From Fusobacterium sp. SYSU M8D902 (GTDB taxonomy: Bacteria; Fusobacteriota; Fusobacteriia; Fusobacteriales; Fusobacteriaceae), in assembly GCF_040199715.1 (NCBI RefSeq), contig NZ_JBEFNA010000017.1:1-50827 (forward strand): a DNA stretch of 50,827 nt, in the 5' to 3' direction. The notes under the pieces are model-generated. The model was not told the DNA's origin. It saw only the letters and a list, made by a program, of their open reading frames with translations, and ran no database searches. Positions 26,514 to 35,742 of the stretch are shown here, one piece after another (position 1 is the stretch's first letter; the number at the start of each line of letters is the position of its first letter). The translations under genes and the position numbers were made by a program.

Positions 26514-27503
26514 ATGATATATTTTTTACATGGAGATACAGCTCCTTTACAAATCAAATATGAGGAGATTATTTCAAAAATAAGAAATAGTAACCCCTCT
26601 ATTCCTGAAAAAACTTTTGATGCCTCATTAGATGAGATTACACAATTTTTTGACTCAGTCTCTACCAACTCTATCTTTTCTCCAAAGGAGTTAATAGTCT
26701 TAAAAAGAGCCGAATCCTTTAAAAATATAGAAAATATAGCAAAGTCTCTAAAATTATATAATCTTAATCAAAAGGAGATTGTTATCATATATGAAGAGTT
26801 TTTAAATGATTTTGGTAAAATCAAAAATCCATTATCTAAAAAAGCTTTGGATAGTTTTAAAGAGATTGCTGAAATTATCTGTTTCAGAAAAGAGAATGAA
26901 AAGAAATCAGCTATATTCTATGTTCAGCAAGAACTTAATATCTCTGAATATGAAGCTGAAAAATTTATTGAACTAGAAGGAAATGATTTTTTTAAAATTA
27001 AAAATGAAGTTGAAAAAGTCAAAAGCTTTTTAAATGGAGAGCTTTTCAACTTAGATAAAGTTAAACCTATTCTCTCTATTGCAGAAGAGTTTAATTTAAA
27101 AAATTTAATTGAGGAGTTTATCTTTAATCAGAAAAAAAATGAGTTGTTACACTTTATCCAAAAAGAAAAATTATATACAAATTTTATATATATAATGAGT
27201 GATGAACTTATATTTCTTTTAAAATTAAATTCAATTATGTCAGATAAAAAAATAGATAAAAATATCTCTTATAAAAAATTTAATGAGGTAGTTTATGAAG
27301 ATATAAAAGAGTATTTTTTAACTGATAAAGGATACCCTCATCCATATACAATATTTTTGAAGATAAAGAATTTTGATATATTTGAACAACAGTTTCTGAG
27401 AAAAAGATTAAAAGAGATATCTAATTTAGAGTATGAGATTAAAAGTGGAAATTTAGATATTGAGATTGGGGTAGAATTATTTATTTTAAAATTTTTTAGT
27501 TAG
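26514..27503 (+). CDS. holA: DNA polymerase III delta subunit
   Basis: Clamp-loader delta subunit, which opens the beta sliding clamp. The N-terminus MIYFLHGDTAPLQIKYEEI matches the HolA nucleotide-binding-fold start, in which the P-loop is degenerate. FDASLDEITQFFDSVSTNSIFSPKELIVLK is the conserved beta-clamp contact region, although written here only from memory of the family. The all-helical C-terminus fits, and 329 aa is a normal length. It reads away from the minus-strand cluster. GGGTG lies 7 bases upstream of the ATG. Confidence 0.82.
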   Translation: MIYFLHGDTAPLQIKYEEIISKIRNSNPSIPEKTFDASLDEITQFFDSVSTNSIFSPKELIVLKRAESFKNIENIAKSLKLYNLNQKEIVIIYEEFLNDFGKIKNPLSKKALDSFKEIAEIICFRKENEKKSAIFYVQQELNISEYEAEKFIELEGNDFFKIKNEVEKVKSFLNGELFNLDKVKPILSIAEEFNLKNLIEEFIFNQKKNELLHFIQKEKLYTNFIYIMSDELIFLLKLNSIMSDKKIDKNISYKKFNEVVYEDIKEYFLTDKGYPHPYTIFLKIKNFDIFEQQFLRKRLKEISNLEYEIKSGNLDIEIGVELFILKFFS

Positions 27504-27508
27504 TTTAG

Positions 27509-27529
27509 AAAAGGAAATTTTCCTTTTTT
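27509..27529 (+). terminator. Probable intrinsic terminator of holA
   Basis: A 7-bp stem (27509-27515 with 27521-27527) with a 5-base loop merges into a short T run 6 bases after the holA stop. The stem is short, so the terminator may be weak. Confidence 0.5.
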
Positions 27530-27586
27530 AAATTAATTTTTATCTTAATAATTATAGGACTTATTGCTTGTGGTTAAATTTAGTAC

Positions 27587-27615
27587 TTTACTTATTTCAA
27601 TTATTTTGGTATACT
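27587..27615 (+). promoter_or_regulatory. Promoter of the Bax-like gene
   Basis: TTTACT (27587-27592), 17 bases, TATACT (27610-27615). The predicted start near 27622 rules out translation from a TTG at 27564 and supports the ATG at 27648. Confidence 0.7.
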
Positions 27616-27647
27616 ATACACTGATTATTTTAAAAGGAGAGTACTTT

Positions 27648-28436
27648 ATGAAATTAAAGAATATTTTTATTTCTATTTTTTTTCTAATTCTTACTAACTT
27701 TGCTTTTTCTGAAGAAATTTTAAAAGAAATAAATTATGAAAAAGTAACAGTAAATAGTCTAGATGATATAGAAAAATGGAGAGCTTATGAAGGACTATAT
27801 GCTTTTACAACTGTAAATATCGATTTAAGAAAGTTATCCCCTTCTCAAAAAAAGAATACCTTTATTGATATTTTATTACCAAGTATTAATGTTGTTAATG
27901 CTGAAATCCAAAATGATAGCGATATTATAAAAAAACTATCTAAAAAAGCTGATTTGAATGCCGCTGAAAAAATATACGCACAAAATATTTTCAAAAAATA
28001 TAGAGTTGAGTATGGAAATTGGGAGCAACTTTCTTCTAGATTGATTATTTACCCTACTTCACTTATTCTAACTCAAGGAGCTATTGAAAGTGGTTGGGGA
28101 ACTTCTAGATTCTTTAGACAAGCAAATAATATCTTTGGAATGTGGTCTACAGATCCAAATGAGCCAAGATTACCTGCCAAAGGAATCAGAGATAATGGTT
28201 TTGTCCCTCATCTAAAAAGATATTTAACAATAAAAGATTCTGTTGATGACTTTGTTTTAAATCTTTCAAGAAATTCAGCTTATAAAAATCTGAGAAAACT
28301 GGTTAATGAAAATCAATTGCCTCAAATAATTGCTACAGGTTTAATTAATTACTCTGAAGAAAAAGAAAAATATGTAAAAAAAGTTATTACCACAATGAAT
28401 TATAATCAGCTAACAGAGTATGATAAAAAAATATAA
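27648..28436 (+). CDS. Secreted Bax-like glucosaminidase-domain protein
   Basis: Probable peptidoglycan N-acetylglucosaminidase of the Bax/FlgJ/LytD family. A signal peptide (MKLKNIFISIFFLILTNFAF, then SEE) covers about residues 1-20. The glucosaminidase core follows: ILTQGAIESGWGTSRFFRQANNIFGMW contains the catalytic glutamate and the conserved NNIFG, with VDDFVLNLSRNSAYKNLRK after it. The ATG at 27648 has AAGGAGAG 6 bases upstream; an upstream in-frame TTG would precede the promoter. At 262 aa it resembles E. coli Bax. It is a single-gene unit with its own promoter and terminator. Confidence 0.85.
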   Translation: MKLKNIFISIFFLILTNFAFSEEILKEINYEKVTVNSLDDIEKWRAYEGLYAFTTVNIDLRKLSPSQKKNTFIDILLPSINVVNAEIQNDSDIIKKLSKKADLNAAEKIYAQNIFKKYRVEYGNWEQLSSRLIIYPTSLILTQGAIESGWGTSRFFRQANNIFGMWSTDPNEPRLPAKGIRDNGFVPHLKRYLTIKDSVDDFVLNLSRNSAYKNLRKLVNENQLPQIIATGLINYSEEKEKYVKKVITTMNYNQLTEYDKKI

Positions 28437-28451
28437 TATATTGTTAGAAAG

Positions 28452-28495
28452 AAACAGTCATAATTTACTATGGCTGTTTTATTTTTATTTTTTTA
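28452..28495 (+). terminator. Intrinsic terminator of the Bax-like gene
   Basis: An 11-bp stem (28452-28462 with 28469-28479, one G-T pair) and a 6-base loop are followed by a long T-rich tract. Confidence 0.85.
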
Positions 28496-28577
28496 AAGTT
28501 ATATTTTATACATATAATTATAGGACTTTAATTGAGAGAGATAAAAAATTATACAATATAAATAAAATAATACTTAG

Positions 28578-28622
28578 AAAAATATAAAAGAAAGGAGAGG
28601 TGATTTTTGAAGTTACCTCTCC
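28578..28622 (-). terminator. Intrinsic terminator of the thiamine operon
   Basis: Minus strand GGAGAGGT (28615-28622) pairs with ACCTCTCC (28594-28601) and runs into a T-rich tract (28593-28578). It lies 36 bases beyond the thiE stop. Confidence 0.8.
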
Positions 28623-28657
28623 TTAATTTACATATTTCTATATTTTTTATTGTTTTC

Positions 28658-29287
28658 CTAACTGAACTTTTTTTGTAATTCTGTTACAAATTCTGAAATA
28701 TTATCATTTCCAACAATTTCACTAACAAGACAAATACGCTGTGCTCCTTTAGATATGATAGTATCTATGTTGTGTGCTTTTATACCTCCTATAGCTACAA
28801 ATGGGAGCTTTAATTCTCTTACAGTAAATTCTAAATACTCTAATCCAACTGGTTTAGTATCTTTTGTTGTAGTAGGATATATTGGTCCAACACCTATATA
28901 ATCAACATTCATATTTTTATAAGCTTCCATCCCCTGTTCCTCTGAGTGTGTAGATAATCCAATTATCTTATCATCTCCCAAAAGTTTTCTGACATCATCA
29001 GGATGCATATCATCTTGTCCTATATGAACTCCATCAGCATCAACTAATAAAGCTATATCCACATTATCATTTACTATAAACAAAACGTTATTTTTTTTAC
29101 ATAACTCTCTTATTTCTCTAGCTTCCTCTATTTTTTCTCTAGTAGATTTTGTTTTAGCTCTATATTGTACTATCTTTATTCCACCAGCGATCATCTCTTT
29201 AACGCAAAAATAATTACTTCTTCCATTAGAAAAATTATCTCCTGTAATTCCATATATTCCTTTAGGAATTTCTATTCTCTTTCTCAT
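28658..29287 (-). CDS. thiE: Thiamine-phosphate synthase
   Basis: TIM-barrel enzyme that joins the pyrimidine and thiazole halves to form thiamine phosphate. GIYGITGDNF at the N-terminus, VQYRAKTKSTREKIEEAR, FIVNDNVDIALLVDADGVHIGQDD and YIGVGPIYPTTTKD are the family motifs. FVAIGGIKAHN closes the phosphate-binding site. The 209-residue length is standard. It overlaps thiF by 26 bases and is the last gene of the TPP-controlled operon. Confidence 0.96.
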   Translation of the reverse strand: MRKRIEIPKGIYGITGDNFSNGRSNYFCVKEMIAGGIKIVQYRAKTKSTREKIEEAREIRELCKKNNVLFIVNDNVDIALLVDADGVHIGQDDMHPDDVRKLLGDDKIIGLSTHSEEQGMEAYKNMNVDYIGVGPIYPTTTKDTKPVGLEYLEFTVRELKLPFVAIGGIKAHNIDTIISKGAQRICLVSEIVGNDNISEFVTELQKKFS

Positions 29288-29813
29288 TATCTAACTCTCC
29301 TAATATGATCTCAACTACTTTTCCAGCTACTAAATTCACTTTATGTGAATATGTTTTATATGTTGAAATATCACTATATTGATCTCCTACCAAATATAAA
29401 TTTTTCATCTTTTTTATAATTTGAACTTGAGAAGTATCTATTCCACCTATACCTGATACTGTAATTAACAATTTTTTAGTATTGTATAATTCCTCTACAA
29501 ATAGCTGTTTGAACTCTTTCTTATCAAATCCTTCAACAATAATATCACACTCTTTAAAAAATTCCTTTATATTATCTCTATCAAATTTTATAATTTCAAA
29601 CTGATAATTTCCTTGTGCTATTTTGGTAAGATTTTTGTATAAAGCCTGTGCTTTATACTCTCCTATCTGATCTTTAAAATAAAATTGGCGATTGAGGTTA
29701 CTCTCCTCTATCCTATCAAAATCTCCAAATTTAAGATCAGTAAGTCCAGATCTAACTAGATGCATAGCTACATTTGAACCAATTCCTCCAACACCAGCAA
29801 TTCCTATCTTCAT
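29262..29813 (-). CDS. thiF: Sulfur carrier protein ThiS adenylyltransferase (short form)
   Basis: E1-like enzyme that adenylates the ThiS C-terminus. The nucleotide-binding loop GVGGIGSNVAMHLVRSG is at the N-terminus, followed by FGDFDRIEESNLNRQFYF, the adenylation signature with Arg and Asn. It has 183 residues, shorter than E. coli ThiF (about 250), and lacks the zinc-binding C-terminal part. The catalytic cysteine of longer forms is not apparent, so transfer of sulfur probably uses another protein. Short forms like this are common in anaerobic operons. The ATG overlaps the thiH stop by 4 bases. Confidence 0.9.
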   Translation of the reverse strand: MKIGIAGVGGIGSNVAMHLVRSGLTDLKFGDFDRIEESNLNRQFYFKDQIGEYKAQALYKNLTKIAQGNYQFEIIKFDRDNIKEFFKECDIIVEGFDKKEFKQLFVEELYNTKKLLITVSGIGGIDTSQVQIIKKMKNLYLVGDQYSDISTYKTYSHKVNLVAGKVVEIILGELDNEKENRNS

Positions 29814-30916
29814 ACTAATGTCTCCCAGTCTTTATATTTAGGCTCTAATCCATGCTTTCTAATTGCTTCCACAATCTCCTCTACACTTCTGCTATCTGTA
29901 ATATCAAATTGAGCTGTAGACTCATTTTCATGTGAATATCCTCCAACTTCTGTTCTTGATCCAGCTGAAAACTTAGTAATTCCTAATGGTAGCAAGTTAT
30001 CTCTCATATATGCACTCTCTCTAGTAGAAAGGTTTATTCCAACATTAGGTTGAAAGATTCTATTAGCTAATATTATCTGTACAAATGTTATATCATCTAC
30101 AGCATAGCTATCTTTTAAATTTCCCTCTGCCTCATTAACTCTAGGAAAAGATATACTAAATTCACTATTTGGATAGTTTTCAACTAGATATTTTAAATGT
30201 AATCCAGTCTTAAAAGCATCACTTCTAATATCTCCAAGTCCTAGTAATGCACCTATTCCTATTGATCTTACTCCAGCTTTTGCTCCTCTTTCTGGGGTAT
30301 CCAATCTATATCTAAAGTTCTTTTTTTCTCCTGATAGATGAACTTCTGCATATCTTTTTTCATCATAAGTCTCTTGATATACAGTTAACCCATCCAATCC
30401 ATCTTCTACTAAATATCTATAATCCTCTTCATCTAAAGGCATAACCTCTATTGAAACTGATGAAAAGTATTTTTTTAATCTATCTATTGCACCTTTTAAA
30501 TACTCTTTATCGACTAATCCTTTTGCTTCTCCTGTCAATAATAGTATATTTTCTATTCTTGATTTTGCTATCTCTTCTGCCTCTCTCTCTATTTCATCAA
30601 ATTTCATATGCCTTCTTAAAATATGATTTTTTTTAGAGAAACCACAATATATACAATTACTTGTACAATAGTTTGAAACATATATTGGTAAATATAAGCT
30701 TACTACATTTCCGAAAAATTGTCTTGTTAATTTAGATGCTCTTACAGCCATTTTCTCAATATGTTTTTGGGCTTTTGGAGAGAGTAAGTTCAAATAATCA
30801 TAGACAGATAGTCTCTCTTTTTCTATACTATTTAAAATATCTTCATCTGTAACTGATTCAAAATATCTATTAAAATCAAAATCTTTCCACTTTATTAATT
30901 CATCATAATAACTCAT
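29810..30916 (-). CDS. thiH: 2-iminoacetate synthase (tyrosine lyase, radical SAM)
   Basis: Cleaves tyrosine to dehydroglycine and p-cresol for thiazole formation under anoxic conditions. The radical SAM cluster motif is YCTSNCIYCGF (CxxxCxxC) near residue 85. LLTGEAKGLV and SVSIEVMPLDEEDYRYLVEDG with GLTVYQETYD follow. AGSRTEVGGYSHENES is the ThiH C-terminal signature. It takes the place of the oxygen-dependent glycine oxidase ThiO, which agrees with an anaerobic host. Length of 368 aa is normal. Confidence 0.96.
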   Translation of the reverse strand: MSYYDELIKWKDFDFNRYFESVTDEDILNSIEKERLSVYDYLNLLSPKAQKHIEKMAVRASKLTRQFFGNVVSLYLPIYVSNYCTSNCIYCGFSKKNHILRRHMKFDEIEREAEEIAKSRIENILLLTGEAKGLVDKEYLKGAIDRLKKYFSSVSIEVMPLDEEDYRYLVEDGLDGLTVYQETYDEKRYAEVHLSGEKKNFRYRLDTPERGAKAGVRSIGIGALLGLGDIRSDAFKTGLHLKYLVENYPNSEFSISFPRVNEAEGNLKDSYAVDDITFVQIILANRIFQPNVGINLSTRESAYMRDNLLPLGITKFSAGSRTEVGGYSHENESTAQFDITDSRSVEEIVEAIRKHGLEPKYKDWETLV

Positions 30917-30920
30917 TTAA

Positions 30921-31694
30921 TTACTCACCTCTAAATAGAAAACCTGTTAGTGGTGATGATGCACTTGCATACTTTTTCTCTTCAGCCAATTGAGCTAAAA
31001 AAGCTTCTCTTCCAGCTTCAACTGCTAATGAAAAAGCTCTTCCCATTTTTACTGGATCTTGTGCAGTTGCTATTGCTGTATTTACTAATACAGCATCACA
31101 TCCCATCTCCATTGCCAAAGCTGCATCAGAAGGTTTTCCTATTCCTGCATCAACTATAATAGGAACTCTATTATTTTCTAATAGCATCTCAACAAATGGT
31201 TTTGTCAAAATTCCTCTGTTTGATCCAATAGGTGATCCTAAAGGCATAACTGCTGCTGCCCCTGCATCTTCTAATCTTTTAGCTGTTATTAGATCAGGCA
31301 TAATATATGGTAATACTATAAATCCTTCATCAGCTAATATCTTAGTAGCTTTTATTGTTTCTGAGTTATCAGGCATCAAATATTTGTTATCATTAATTAT
31401 CTCTATCTTTATAAAATCTCCACAACCAGCTTCTCTAGCTATTCTTGCAATCTTTACTGCTTCCTCAGCTGTTCTTGCTCCAGATGTATTAGGCAATAAA
31501 GTAATGTGTTTAGGAATATAGTTTAATATATTCTCTTTAGGATTTTGAAAATTTATTCTTCTCAAAGCCATTGTAATTATCTGTGATCCACTCGCTTCTA
31601 ACATAGGAGCTACTAAATTCTTATCTGAAAATTTTCCTGTACCTGTTAATAATCTACTTTTAAATTCTTTTCCTTTTAATATAAATTTCTCCAT
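30921..31694 (-). CDS. thiG: Thiazole synthase
   Basis: TIM-barrel enzyme that builds the thiazole from DXP, dehydroglycine and ThiS-thiocarboxylate. [12 protein letters not shown] is the family start, with the Schiff-base lysine in GDFIKIEII near residue 98. [17 protein letters not shown] and [23 protein letters not shown] follow in the usual order, and [17 protein letters not shown] closes the barrel. The 257-residue length is normal. ThiS, its sulfur donor, is encoded 48 bases upstream. Confidence 0.96.
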   Translation of the reverse strand: MEKFILKGKEFKSRLLTGTGKFSDKNLVAPMLEASGSQIITMALRRINFQNPKENILNYIPKHITLLPNTSGARTAEEAVKIARIAREAGCGDFIKIEIINDNKYLMPDNSETIKATKILADEGFIVLPYIMPDLITAKRLEDAGAAAVMPLGSPIGSNRGILTKPFVEMLLENNRVPIIVDAGIGKPSDAALAMEMGCDAVLVNTAIATAQDPVKMGRAFSLAVEAGREAFLAQLAEEKKYASASSPLTGFLFRGE

Positions 31695-31742
31695 TTTTCC
31701 TCCAAATGTTATAATTTTTGTCCTATATTATTAGTTATAAAA

Positions 31743-31958
31743 TTATCCACCAGAAACGAAAGAAAGAACTTCTAGATGATAATTACTAGCTACTTTTTCA
31801 TTTTTCCATTCATTTTTTTTGACAATTTCATCATTTACTAACACTACAGCTCCTGACAAATCTATCTGCCATTTACTAGAAAGTTCATCTATTATCTCTT
31901 GGACACTCATATCTTCTTTTGGTAAAATATATTTTTCACCATTTAATATAATCTCCAT
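31743..31958 (-). CDS. thiS: Sulfur carrier protein ThiS
   Basis: Ubiquitin-like sulfur carrier of 71 aa that ends in the required Gly-Gly (LSFVSGG). VLVNDEIVKKNEW matches the middle of ThiS (the AVAVNGEIVPRS-type segment). It sits between thiC and thiG; the 48-base gap after it holds only A/T-rich sequence with the ribosome site of thiG. Confidence 0.95.
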   Translation of the reverse strand: MEIILNGEKYILPKEDMSVQEIIDELSSKWQIDLSGAVVLVNDEIVKKNEWKNEKVASNYHLEVLSFVSGG

Positions 31959-31967
31959 ACAATCTCC

Positions 31968-33245
31968 TTAGTCTAAAATTTCATTACATCTTTTCATTGG
32001 GCATAAATCTCCACACATTGTACATACTTCCTCTTCAATTGGTGCTGAAGATTCTCTATATGCTTTAGCTTTTTCTGGATCTAAACACTCTTCAAACATT
32101 CCTGGCCAATTTAACTCTCCTCTATGTTTACTCATTCTGTTATCCCAATCTTTTGCTCCTTTTATTCCCTTGGCTATATCAGCTGCATGTCCAGCAATTC
32201 TTGAAGCCATAATTCCCTCTTTCATATCATCAAGTGTAGGTAATCTTAAATGTTCAGCTGGAGTTACATAGCATAGGAAGTCAGCTCCATTAGCAGCAGC
32301 GATTGCTCCACCTATTGCTGCAGTAATATGATCATATCCTGGTGCTACATCTGTTACTAATGGTCCTAATACATAAAAAGGAGCATTGTGACATAATTTC
32401 TTCTCTATTTGCATATTTGTTACTATTTCATTCATAGGTATATGTCCTGGTCCCTCTATCATTACTTGAACATCTTTTTCCCAAGCTCTTTTTGTAAGCT
32501 CACCTAAAATTAAAAGCTCTTGTATTTGTGGTGCATCTGTAGAATCAGCTATACTTCCTGGTCTTAACCCATCTCCTAAACTTAAAGTCACATCATATTT
32601 TCTACAGATTTCAAGTAATCTATCATAATGCTCATAGAAAGGGTTCTCTTTATCATTCAATATCATCCATTGGAATAAAATTGATCCTCCTCTACTTACT
32701 ATTTTAGTTAATCTTTTATTATTTTTTAATCTATCTACACAAGTTCTATTTAATCCAGCATGAATTGTTAAAAAATCTATTCCATCTTCACAATGCATCT
32801 CAACAACTCTAAATAGGTCTTCTACACTCATATCCTTTATATTCTTACCTAATTTTGCAACAGCATCATACATTGGAACTGTTCCTAACATTACTGATGA
32901 TTTTTCAACTAATTCTTTTCTAAATTTTTGAGTATCTCCAAATGTACTCAAATCCATTATTGCATCTGCTCCATACTCTATAGCCTTAGTTACTTTTACC
33001 ATCTCACCACAGTAATCACAACAATCTTCAGATACTCCTAAGTTTACATTTACTTTTGTTCTAGTTCCTTCCCCTACTGCTCTAGGATAGATATTTTTAT
33101 GGTTTTTATTAGCTGGAATTACAATTGAACCCTTAGCTATTCTTTCCATTAACTCCTCTTTTGACATATTTTCATCTTTTGCAACAATTTCCATCTCTTT
33201 TGTAAATATCCCTTTTTTTGCTGCTTCCATTTGTGTACAATACAT
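31968..33245 (-). CDS. thiC: Phosphomethylpyrimidine synthase (HMP-P synthase)
   Basis: Radical SAM enzyme converting aminoimidazole ribotide to HMP phosphate. The C-terminal [4Fe-4S] motif is [13 protein letters not shown] (CxxCxxxxC). Other family motifs are [35 protein letters not shown] and [15 protein letters not shown]. It has 425 residues and lacks the N-terminal domain of longer proteobacterial and plant forms, which is usual in clostridia and fusobacteria. It is the first gene behind the TPP riboswitch, with AGGAGG 7 bases before the ATG. Confidence 0.97.
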   Translation of the reverse strand: MYCTQMEAAKKGIFTKEMEIVAKDENMSKEELMERIAKGSIVIPANKNHKNIYPRAVGEGTRTKVNVNLGVSEDCCDYCGEMVKVTKAIEYGADAIMDLSTFGDTQKFRKELVEKSSVMLGTVPMYDAVAKLGKNIKDMSVEDLFRVVEMHCEDGIDFLTIHAGLNRTCVDRLKNNKRLTKIVSRGGSILFQWMILNDKENPFYEHYDRLLEICRKYDVTLSLGDGLRPGSIADSTDAPQIQELLILGELTKRAWEKDVQVMIEGPGHIPMNEIVTNMQIEKKLCHNAPFYVLGPLVTDVAPGYDHITAAIGGAIAAANGADFLCYVTPAEHLRLPTLDDMKEGIMASRIAGHAADIAKGIKGAKDWDNRMSKHRGELNWPGMFEECLDPEKAKAYRESSAPIEEEVCTMCGDLCPMKRCNEILD

Positions 33246-33265
33246 ATTTTATCCTCCTAGTTAAT

Positions 33266-33297
33266 AAAAAAAGCTCTATACACCTATGTATAGAGCT
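33266..33297 (-). terminator. TPP riboswitch terminator
   Basis: Perfect 11-bp arms (33287-33297 and 33272-33282) close a 4-base loop, and a T run follows on the minus strand (33271-33266). It lies between the aptamer and the thiC ribosome site, as expected for transcription attenuation by thiamine pyrophosphate. Confidence 0.92.
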
Positions 33298-33323
33298 AAT
33301 TATAATAATTATTATTATATCTT

Positions 33324-33410
33324 TTGCTTCCCTACGCCGGTATTATCCATATCAGGTTCCAAGGGTCAGGACACTCTCCTTCTCAGCTTACTCATAAGCT
33401 CCCCTAGCAA
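33324..33410 (-). promoter_or_regulatory. TPP riboswitch (THI element)
   Basis: On the minus strand the closing helix pairs TTGCT (33406-33410) with AGCAA (33324-33328). Between them are CTAGGGGAGC, GCTGAGAAGG, ACCCTTGGAACCTGAT, and GGATAATACCGGCGTAGGGAA, all in canonical order. TPP binding should stop transcription of thiC-S-G-H-F-E. Confidence 0.97.
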
Positions 33411-33430
33411 TTGTATTCAATTCTGTTTTG

Positions 33431-33459
33431 ATTATATACCCATTTATTGCATCTGTCAA
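33431..33459 (-). promoter_or_regulatory. Perfect-consensus promoter of the thiamine operon
   Basis: Minus strand TTGACA (33454-33459), 17 bases, TATAAT (33431-33436). It begins directly after the stop codon of the Nfn-like gene; no terminator separates the two units, so readthrough into the riboswitch is possible. Confidence 0.87.
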
Positions 33460-35727
33460 CTATTTTTTCATTTTTAAGTATTTATCAATCTCAATTGCAG
33501 CTTTTTTCCCAGCTTCCATAGCTAATATAACTGTGGCTGCTCCTGTAACTACATCTCCTCCTGCAAATATTCCTTCCCTTGAAGTAACACCATTATCTTG
33601 AGCTAAGATACATCCCCACTTATTTAACTCTAAATCTTTTGTAGTATTTCCTATTAATGGGTTGGAGATAGTACCTAAAGACATTATTACTGTCTCACCT
33701 TCCAAAGTGAACTCACTATTTTCTATTACAGAAAACTTTGCTCTTCCACTTTCATCTAACTCTCCTAATCTCATTCTTACACATTTAACCTCTTTTACCC
33801 AACCATTTTCATCTCCAACTATCTCTATTGGATTAACTAAAAAGTTAAATTTTATTCCCTCTTCTTTTGCGTGATGTACCTCCTCTTTTCTAGCTGGTAA
33901 CTCCTCTTCTCCTCTTCTATAGAGTACAGTTACATCTGCACCTAATCTCTTAGCTGTTCTAGCTGCGTCCATAGCAACATTTCCACCACCAACCACAAAT
34001 ACTTTTTTCCCCATTTTTATTGGAGTAGCATACTCTTTTTTATTAGCTTTCATCAAATTCACTCTTGTTAAAAATTCATTTGCTGATATTACTCCATTAT
34101 AATTTTCTCCAGGAATATTCATAAATCTAGGTAATCCAGCTCCACTTCCAATAAATACTGCTGAATAACCTTTTCTTTCCAATAGTTCATCTACTGTAAA
34201 TGTTCTTCCTATAAAAACATCTGTATAAAACTCTACTCCTAAATCTTTAAGTTTTTCTATCTCCTTATCTACTATATCCTCTTTTGGTAATCTAAAAGCT
34301 GGTATTCCATAGCTCAATACTCCACCTAATTTATGTAGTGCTTCAAAAACAGTAACACTATATCCCAATTTTGCTAAGTCACCTGCCACTGTAAGTCCTG
34401 CTGGTCCACTTCCAATTACTGCTACTTTTTGCTCTGATGTTTTCTCTCTTTTTATGATAGTTTTATTTTTTATAGCCCAATCTCCAACAAATCTTTCTAA
34501 TTTACCAATTGCTACTGCTTCACCCTTGATTCCCAATATACACTTTCCTTCACATTGAGTTTCTTGAGGACAAACTCTTCCGCATATAGCTGGTAAATTT
34601 GAATATTTTCCTATAACTTCACTCGCTCCTTTAATATCTCTATTTTTTATTTTTTGAATAAAATTAGGTATATCAATTGAAACTGGACATCCTTTAATAC
34701 ATAATGGATTTTTACAATTCAAACATCTCTCAGCTTCTTTTTGGGCTTCATCTATACTATATCCTAAACAAACTTCATCAAAATTTTTATTTCTTATCTC
34801 TGGTTTTTGTTCTCTAACAGGAACTCTGCCCTTTATTTCATCTAATTCTAAATATATGGGACAAGAATCATTGTGATGTGTTTCTCCATCCTCTATCTTT
34901 AATATCTCTCTGCCCTCTTCTGTTTTATACATTTTTTGTCTTCTAATAGCTTCATCATAATCAACCTTATCTCCATCAAATTCCGGTCCATCAACACAAG
35001 CAAATTTAACTCTATTATCTATAGTAACTCTACAAGCACCACACATTCCTGTCCCATCTACCATTAATGGATTTAAGCTTACTGTATTTGGTAAATTATA
35101 CTCCCTACACTTCATAGAGGTAAACTTCATCATTATCATAGGACCTATTACAACTGCTTGATCGTATTTTTTCTTTTCTTCAACTATTAATTTTTCTAAT
35201 AATTGAGTAACATTTCCTTGTACTCCATAACTTCCATCATCTGTACAAATATATACATTAGCTAATTTCTTTAACTCTTCTTCTAATATTATTAGCTCCT
35301 TTGTCCTAGCCCCTATTATTACATCTACTGGTATTCCATTCTTATTAAACCACTTTACTTGAGGATAGATTGGTGCTGTTCCTACTCCCCCTGCTATAAA
35401 TATATACTTTTTCTCTTTCAATTCAGTTAATTCTTTATCTAAAAATTCACTTGGTTGTCCTAGAGGTCCCACAACATCTTGAAAATAATCCCCCTCATTG
35501 TAGTCAGACATTTTTTTTGTTTCATCACCAACTACTTGAAAAACAATGGTAACACTTCCTACTTCCTTATCATAATCACATATTGTCAGTGGTATTCTCT
35601 CTCCATACTCATCTGTTTTCACAATTAAAAATTGCCCAGGCTTTGCTCCATATGCCAATTCTTTAGCCTCTATATCCATATAACAAATATTTTCACTTAA
35701 CCATTTCTTTTTTAAGATCTTATACAT
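33460..35727 (-). CDS. Fused Nfn-like oxidoreductase: ferredoxin reductase/DHOD-K-like module plus GltD-like module
   Basis: A single 755-residue chain equivalent to NfnA joined to NfnB. Residues 1-280 form an FAD/NAD-binding reductase of the dihydroorotate dehydrogenase electron-transfer type, with RIPLTICDYD, FIAGGVGTAPIYPQ and a [2Fe-2S] motif in GTGMCGACRVTIDNRVKFAC. Residues 300-755 resemble glutamate synthase small subunit: CLNCKNPLCIKGCP, CGRVCPQETQCEGKC, GSGPAGLTVAGDLAKLGY and GGGNVAMDAARTAKRLGA. In Nfn the two subunits bifurcate electrons between NADH/NADPH and ferredoxin. Whether this fusion does so is an inference; a glutamate synthase or sulfide dehydrogenase role is possible. Confidence 0.9.
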   Translation of the reverse strand: MYKILKKKWLSENICYMDIEAKELAYGAKPGQFLIVKTDEYGERIPLTICDYDKEVGSVTIVFQVVGDETKKMSDYNEGDYFQDVVGPLGQPSEFLDKELTELKEKKYIFIAGGVGTAPIYPQVKWFNKNGIPVDVIIGARTKELIILEEELKKLANVYICTDDGSYGVQGNVTQLLEKLIVEEKKKYDQAVVIGPMIMMKFTSMKCREYNLPNTVSLNPLMVDGTGMCGACRVTIDNRVKFACVDGPEFDGDKVDYDEAIRRQKMYKTEEGREILKIEDGETHHNDSCPIYLELDEIKGRVPVREQKPEIRNKNFDEVCLGYSIDEAQKEAERCLNCKNPLCIKGCPVSIDIPNFIQKIKNRDIKGASEVIGKYSNLPAICGRVCPQETQCEGKCILGIKGEAVAIGKLERFVGDWAIKNKTIIKREKTSEQKVAVIGSGPAGLTVAGDLAKLGYSVTVFEALHKLGGVLSYGIPAFRLPKEDIVDKEIEKLKDLGVEFYTDVFIGRTFTVDELLERKGYSAVFIGSGAGLPRFMNIPGENYNGVISANEFLTRVNLMKANKKEYATPIKMGKKVFVVGGGNVAMDAARTAKRLGADVTVLYRRGEEELPARKEEVHHAKEEGIKFNFLVNPIEIVGDENGWVKEVKCVRMRLGELDESGRAKFSVIENSEFTLEGETVIMSLGTISNPLIGNTTKDLELNKWGCILAQDNGVTSREGIFAGGDVVTGAATVILAMEAGKKAAIEIDKYLKMKK

Positions 35728-35742
35728 AATCTACTCCTAATA

